Shown piece after piece: positions 5,986-6,255 of a stretch of 6,255 nt of DNA. Origin of the DNA: Akkermansiaceae bacterium UBA956 (GTDB lineage: Bacteria > Verrucomicrobiota > Verrucomicrobiia > Verrucomicrobiales > Akkermansiaceae). Under the pieces are notes generated by a model. That model was not told where the DNA came from, made no database searches, and saw nothing but the letters and a program-made list of their open reading frames with translations. Where the stretch lies: contig DBCO01000016.1 of NCBI GenBank assembly GCA_002293145.1, forward strand, positions 256-6,510, in the 5' to 3' direction. The translations under genes and the position numbers were made by a program. Numbering within the stretch: position 1 is the first letter of the stretch; every line of letters begins with the position of its first letter.

Positions 5986-6210
5986 GGCGTAATCATATTC
6001 GCTTGCTAGAATCGCGCAAGTATCTTTTGTTTCCGCGAATCTACCTATTTCACGAGAAAAAAATGTTATATCCCGGGTTCAGGATGTCACAGAGCTGGTA
6101 ATAGCAGAGAAATCAAGCCGCGCGAACTTTCTCGTGTTTAAGCCATCACTTGGGGTTCGCGTTCACGACTTCTGCCACATGATAATGTTCACAAAATTAG
6201 AGGACCTTCA
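5986..6210. other. Region right of the CRISPR repeats: possible leader, no confident gene
   Basis: About 225 bases hold no confident gene. If the array is read on the minus strand, the part next to 5985 is the likely leader; it has AT-rich stretches such as TATCTTTTGTTT (6021-6032) and GAGAAAAAAATG (6054-6065). Two inverted repeats are present: CACGAGAAA (6051-6059) with TTTCTCGTG (6128-6136), and CGCGAAC (6121-6127) with GTTCGCG (6155-6161). They directly abut at 6127/6128 and could give alternative hairpins, but no known RNA family is recognised. I tested 6150-6176 as a possible tRNA 3' end and found no matching acceptor strand. Confidence 0.4.
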
Positions 6211-6255
6211 ATGTTATACGTAGCTTTTGTTCCTTGGATTCAACCCGGAAGTGCA
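6211..6255 (+). CDS. Possible 5' end of a gene running off the right edge (partial)
   Basis: An ATG at 6211-6213 is preceded, six bases away, by AGAGGA (6199-6204), a good Shine-Dalgarno match and the best in the window. The frame stays open for the 15 codons left, starting MLYVAFVPW, which is too short for recognition. A competing minus-strand frame also enters from the edge and stops at 6197-6199 after about 19 codons, ending RITLKVL, so the strand is not certain. It does not resemble the C-terminus of Cas2, the gene that would usually lie next to a type I-C array. Confidence 0.35.
   Translation, partial: MLYVAFVPWIQPGSA

Noticed and set aside
6028..6037. TGTTTCCGCG as a third, degenerate CRISPR repeat
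   Set aside because: It matches only the repeat's first bases with four missing, is 76 rather than 67 bases from the previous repeat, and the stem-forming part is absent.
5832..6101. Plus-strand 89-residue frame across both repeats
   Set aside because: It consists of repeat and spacer translated in two frames (APLARGDA, NPRPSCEG) plus flank, and has no protein-like features or ribosome site.
6150..6176. GGGGTTCGCG...GCCA as a tRNA 3' end
   Set aside because: The loop does not fit the T-arm consensus and no complementary acceptor strand occurs about 70 bases upstream.

Overview
The window is an ordinary-looking chromosomal segment of a Gram-negative-type bacterium of intermediate-to-high GC content, with six recognisable protein genes and a very small CRISPR array. 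A Verrucomicrobiota (or wider PVC-group) host is the best guess. The basis is the SHD1-like domain on a small membrane protein, a domain type common in Planctomycetes and Verrucomicrobia, plus the scarcity of Shine-Dalgarno sequences before the starts and the mix of housekeeping genes with a secreted protein of unknown family. This is inference; no marker gene here fixes the phylum.

Layout. At the left edge (about 2-88) the plus strand carries what looks like the last 28 codons of a gene, overlapping by 22 bases the 3' end of a complete minus-strand thymidine/pyrimidine-nucleoside phosphorylase (deoA, 67-1311). Just upstream of deoA, 17 bases away on the same strand, is a three-helix membrane protein with a C-terminal SHD1-like domain (1329-1928), so the two probably form one minus-strand unit. 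A divergent intergenic region separates it from lipoyl synthase (lipA, 2049-3041, plus). lipA meets the RadC-family JAB-domain protein gene (3045-3737, minus) tail to tail with only three bases between the stop codons. A 217-base gap with an 8-bp inverted repeat follows. Next are a gene for a secreted protein of unknown function (3955-4635) and biotin synthase (bioB, 4677-5702), both plus strand and 41 bases apart.

The last ~550 bases (5703-6255) contain no confident protein gene. They hold two identical repeats (5886-5918 and 5953-5985) flanking one 34-nt spacer. The repeat, read on the minus strand, has an 8-bp stem and ends in ATTGAAAC, as type I-C repeats do. No cas gene is visible; if the array lies downstream of a cas operon as in most I-C loci, that operon would be to the right of the window. 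A short frame opening at 6211 behind a good AGAGGA ribosome site may be the start of the next gene.

Functionally, lipA and bioB are sister radical-SAM sulfur-insertion enzymes that finish the two fatty-acid-derived cofactors lipoate and biotin, and deoA belongs to nucleoside salvage. The rest are of unknown or loosely defined role. The most unusual items are the two-repeat CRISPR array, the secreted protein with a caspase-like His/Cys pattern, and the cysteine-rich tail of BioB.
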